From the NCBI GenBank assembly GCA_028285755.1, contig JANQOQ010000006.1, forward strand, positions 1,055,189-1,119,188: 64,000 nt of DNA, given 5' to 3'. Shown one piece after another: positions 62,410-64,000 of this stretch (its first letter is position 1; the number at the start of each line of letters is the position of its first letter). The stretch is from Puniceicoccaceae bacterium (lineage in GTDB: Bacteria > Verrucomicrobiota > Verrucomicrobiia > Opitutales > JAFGAQ01). The translations under genes were made by a program, and so were the position numbers. Below the pieces are notes generated by a model. That model saw only the letters and a program-made list of their open reading frames with translations, was not told the origin of the DNA and did no database searches.

Positions 62410-62437
62410 ATCTTTGTGTCTTAGTGCCTTTGTGAGA
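62410..62437 (-). repeat. Right 28-bp terminal inverted repeat
   Basis: This is the perfect reverse complement of 61998-62025. It begins 2 bp after the GxxExxY stop codon and ends 20 bp before the response-regulator ATG. It contains the same three 8-nt units in inverted form (62411-62418, 62419-62426 and 62427-62434). In a transcript the two arms could pair into a 28-bp stem enclosing the whole gene and covering its start codon. Confidence 0.95.
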
Positions 62438-62457
62438 AAATCAAACCCCTATAAATA

Positions 62458-63825
62458 ATGCCAGCAACTTTATTAATAGTAGATGACGAAAAGCACACCC
62501 GGGAAGGTCTGGAGGCTGCCCTTGAGGACGACTATGATGTTTACCTCGCCAGCGATGCAGATGAAGCCTTCAATCTGATGGACTCGGAGGTGTTCGAAGT
62601 GGTGCTCACAGATTTACGTATGGCGGGCAAATCGGGCATGAAGGTCATCGACCATGCACTCACCAAATCTTACCGACCCGTTTGCATCATGATGACGGCC
62701 TATGGAAATATCGAAACAGCCGTGGAAGCAATGCGACGGGGCGCTTATGACTTTATGACAAAGCCCGTCAATCTCGAAAAGCTCGAGATCATGATTGCAC
62801 GTGCCCTAAAGTCGAAGACACTCGAGACCGAAAACAAAGTGCTGCACGAGCGCCTGGATCAAAAATTCAGCTTAACCGGAATTATCGGAAACTCTCCCGC
62901 ACTCAACCAGATTCTCGATCGCGTGAAACTGGTTGCACCCTCAAAGGCCGCTGTCCTACTACAGGGCGAGACCGGCACGGGTAAGGAATTAATCGCACAG
63001 TCCATCCACCAAAACAGCCCTCGGTCCCGCAAAAATTTCATCGCGGTACATTGCGCCGCACTGGCTTCCAATCTTCTTGAGAGTGAACTGTTTGGGCATG
63101 AAAAAGGGGCATTTACCGGAGCCAGTGAACGACGAATCGGGCGATTTGAAGCAGCGGATGGAGGAACGCTCTTCCTGGATGAGATCGGCGAAATCGAGCC
63201 TTCGACCCAAGTTAAGTTGTTGCGTTTCCTGGACTCTAAAACCTTTGAAAGGCTTGGCAGCAATAAGCCCATCACCGTGGATGTACGGCTTGTCTGCGCA
63301 ACAAACCGTAACCTCAAAAAAATGGCAGACAAAGGGGAATTTCGGGACGATCTCCTCTACCGGCTCAACACGATCACACTGGAACTCCCTTCTCTGAGAG
63401 AACGCAAAGAAGACATCCCGTTACTCATCAATCACTACATCGATTTCTTCGCCAAGGAAAATGGCATGGGAGCCCCAACATTGAATCACGATGCGATGCA
63501 TGTACTGGTCAATTATAAATGGCCGGGTAATATTCGGGAGCTACGCAACTTCTGCGAAAATGTAGTGATCCTAAACCAAGGACGCGAAGTCGGGGAATAT
63601 GATCTGGATTCAAAATTTTTAGGCGATACCACAGATGGAAGTGCTACTGTCAATATACCCGCCGGGCTTTCTGTAGAGGCGAATGAAAAAAGACTGCTAC
63701 ATAATGCCCTCCAACAAGCAAAGGGCAACCGGACCAAGGCTGCTGAGTTATTGGGCATTTCCCGGCGCACACTCCACCGCAAACTGCTGCAATGGCCGGA
63801 ATTGGATACATCCAGTAAATCCTAA
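62458..63825 (+). CDS. NtrC-family sigma-54-dependent response regulator
   Basis: This is a 455-residue regulator. The receiver domain (1-120) has LLIVDDEKHTREG, phospho-accepting Asp52 in LTDLRMAGKSG, and FMTKPV. The AAA+ domain (about 140-375) has GETGTGKELIAQSIH (Walker A), the sigma-54 contact loop GAFTGA, GGTLFLDEIGEI (Walker B) and the arginine-finger region. The Fis-type helix-turn-helix is at the C terminus (KGNRTKAAELLGISRRTLHRKL). It should activate sigma-54 promoters after phosphorylation, most likely by the PAS kinase at 60801. The start is ATG at 62458 without a Shine-Dalgarno. Target genes are unknown. Confidence 0.93.
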   Translation: MPATLLIVDDEKHTREGLEAALEDDYDVYLASDADEAFNLMDSEVFEVVLTDLRMAGKSGMKVIDHALTKSYRPVCIMMTAYGNIETAVEAMRRGAYDFMTKPVNLEKLEIMIARALKSKTLETENKVLHERLDQKFSLTGIIGNSPALNQILDRVKLVAPSKAAVLLQGETGTGKELIAQSIHQNSPRSRKNFIAVHCAALASNLLESELFGHEKGAFTGASERRIGRFEAADGGTLFLDEIGEIEPSTQVKLLRFLDSKTFERLGSNKPITVDVRLVCATNRNLKKMADKGEFRDDLLYRLNTITLELPSLRERKEDIPLLINHYIDFFAKENGMGAPTLNHDAMHVLVNYKWPGNIRELRNFCENVVILNQGREVGEYDLDSKFLGDTTDGSATVNIPAGLSVEANEKRLLHNALQQAKGNRTKAAELLGISRRTLHRKLLQWPELDTSSKS

Positions 63826-63850
63826 CCGAAAAGATTTTTATCAAAGGGGA

Positions 63851-63879
63851 TTGACTCACTGCCCAATTTCTCATTTATC
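63851..63879 (+). promoter_or_regulatory. Candidate promoter of tRNA-Gly
   Basis: TTGACT (63851-63856) is followed after 17 nt by TTTATC (63874-63879). A slightly shifted TATCCT (63876-63881) at 19 nt is the alternative -10. Transcription would begin about 16 nt before the tRNA 5' end. The -35 is good and the -10 is mediocre. Confidence 0.4.
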
Positions 63880-63901
63880 CTTGTCTTTACCCATTTGGAA
63901 A

Positions 63902-63977
<76 letters not shown>

Positions 63978-64000
63978 TTTATTAAGCAACGGGTTGAGCT

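Larger units (their letters stand above)
61998..62437 (+). mobile_element. Candidate mini-element: GxxExxY gene bounded by perfect 28-bp inverted repeats
   Basis: This 440-bp unit consists of one 127-codon gene between two identical 28-nt arms in inverted orientation (61998-62025 and 62410-62437). It lies between a histidine-kinase gene and the gene for its likely response regulator, leaving 18 bp and 20 bp on either side. The left arm ends inside the start codon and the right arm begins 2 bp after the stop codon, so gene and repeats form one compact cassette. No target-site duplication is visible and no transposase is encoded. Mobility is inferred from the repeat-bounded structure and the position in an operon. 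It may move only with help in trans, or by a nuclease-stimulated mechanism. Confidence 0.6.

Noticed and set aside
61985..62450. Target-site duplication flanking the inverted-repeat cassette
   Set aside because: The bases immediately outside the two 28-bp arms do not match each other at any short length, so no duplication can be claimed.

Overview
This is a gene-dense chromosomal window, about 64 kb, from a Gram-negative heterotroph. The best guess is a marine member of the Verrucomicrobiota (class Opitutia/Opitutae, Puniceicoccales-like). That placement is inference. It rests on a Tgt that resembles my recollection of the chlamydial (PVC-group) enzyme, a type II glutamine synthetase, a large TonB-dependent receptor, and gene families (DUF2851, GxxExxY) common in environmental Verrucomicrobiota and Bacteroidetes. 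No phage, insertion sequence of classical type, CRISPR array or rRNA operon is visible. No gene-free stretch exceeds about 255 bp (14557-14811, A+T-rich, nothing recognisable).

Layout. 1-4176: 3' end of mfd, an exported parvulin, then a queuosine-precursor transporter overlapping a queuine-type tgt. 4241-8610: an A+T-rich co-directional cluster (PseH-like acetyltransferase, FkbH-like HAD protein, acyl carrier protein, membrane-anchored STAND-like ATPase) that looks acquired. 8620-16206: HDOD protein, gamma-glutamylcyclotransferase-like protein, glnA (type II), a 142-residue kinase-like protein paired with a PP2C phosphatase, a hybrid histidine kinase, and der. 16381-21396: TonB receptor, secreted propeller-like protein, PhoD-like phosphatase. 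21505-28212: folA, a Ski2-like helicase, M14 peptidase, sugar nucleotidyltransferase, glycosyltransferase, uridine phosphorylase. 28321-34919: DinG-like helicase, ppk1, MuiA-like secreted protein, HIT protein. 35056-43055: the conserved run phoH-pgpH-ybeY, a RecO-like protein, a divergent kinase-fold protein and a nuclease-helicase fusion. 43083-48152 (minus): fusA, then pyrR-pyrB-pyrC', in which pyrC' encodes a dihydroorotase that has lost metal ligands. 48233-50944: ABC ATPase and binding protein without a permease. 50970-52396 (minus): rpsP-trmD-rplS. 52510-59979 (minus): a seven-gene oligopeptide-transport operon. 60148-63977: stand-alone coaB, an NtrB/NtrC-like pair split by a small inverted-repeat-bounded element, and tRNA-Gly(GCC).

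The strongest candidate for something under-described is the 440-bp unit at 61998-62437. It has perfect 28-bp terminal inverted repeats, each built from three 8-nt tandem repeats, around one gene for a GxxExxY protein with an intact PD-(D/E)XK-type motif. It sits cleanly between a sensor kinase gene and its response-regulator gene. Other leads are the queuine-salvage pair with a degenerate zinc site in Tgt, the FkbH/ACP/acetyltransferase cluster, the minimal kinase/PP2C pair, and the PyrB/inactive-PyrC' arrangement.

Genome style: convergent genes are packed so tightly that several pairs share a TTAA or TTAG for both stop codons, minus-strand terminators are built into the last codons of the opposing gene, and most start codons lack a Shine-Dalgarno sequence.
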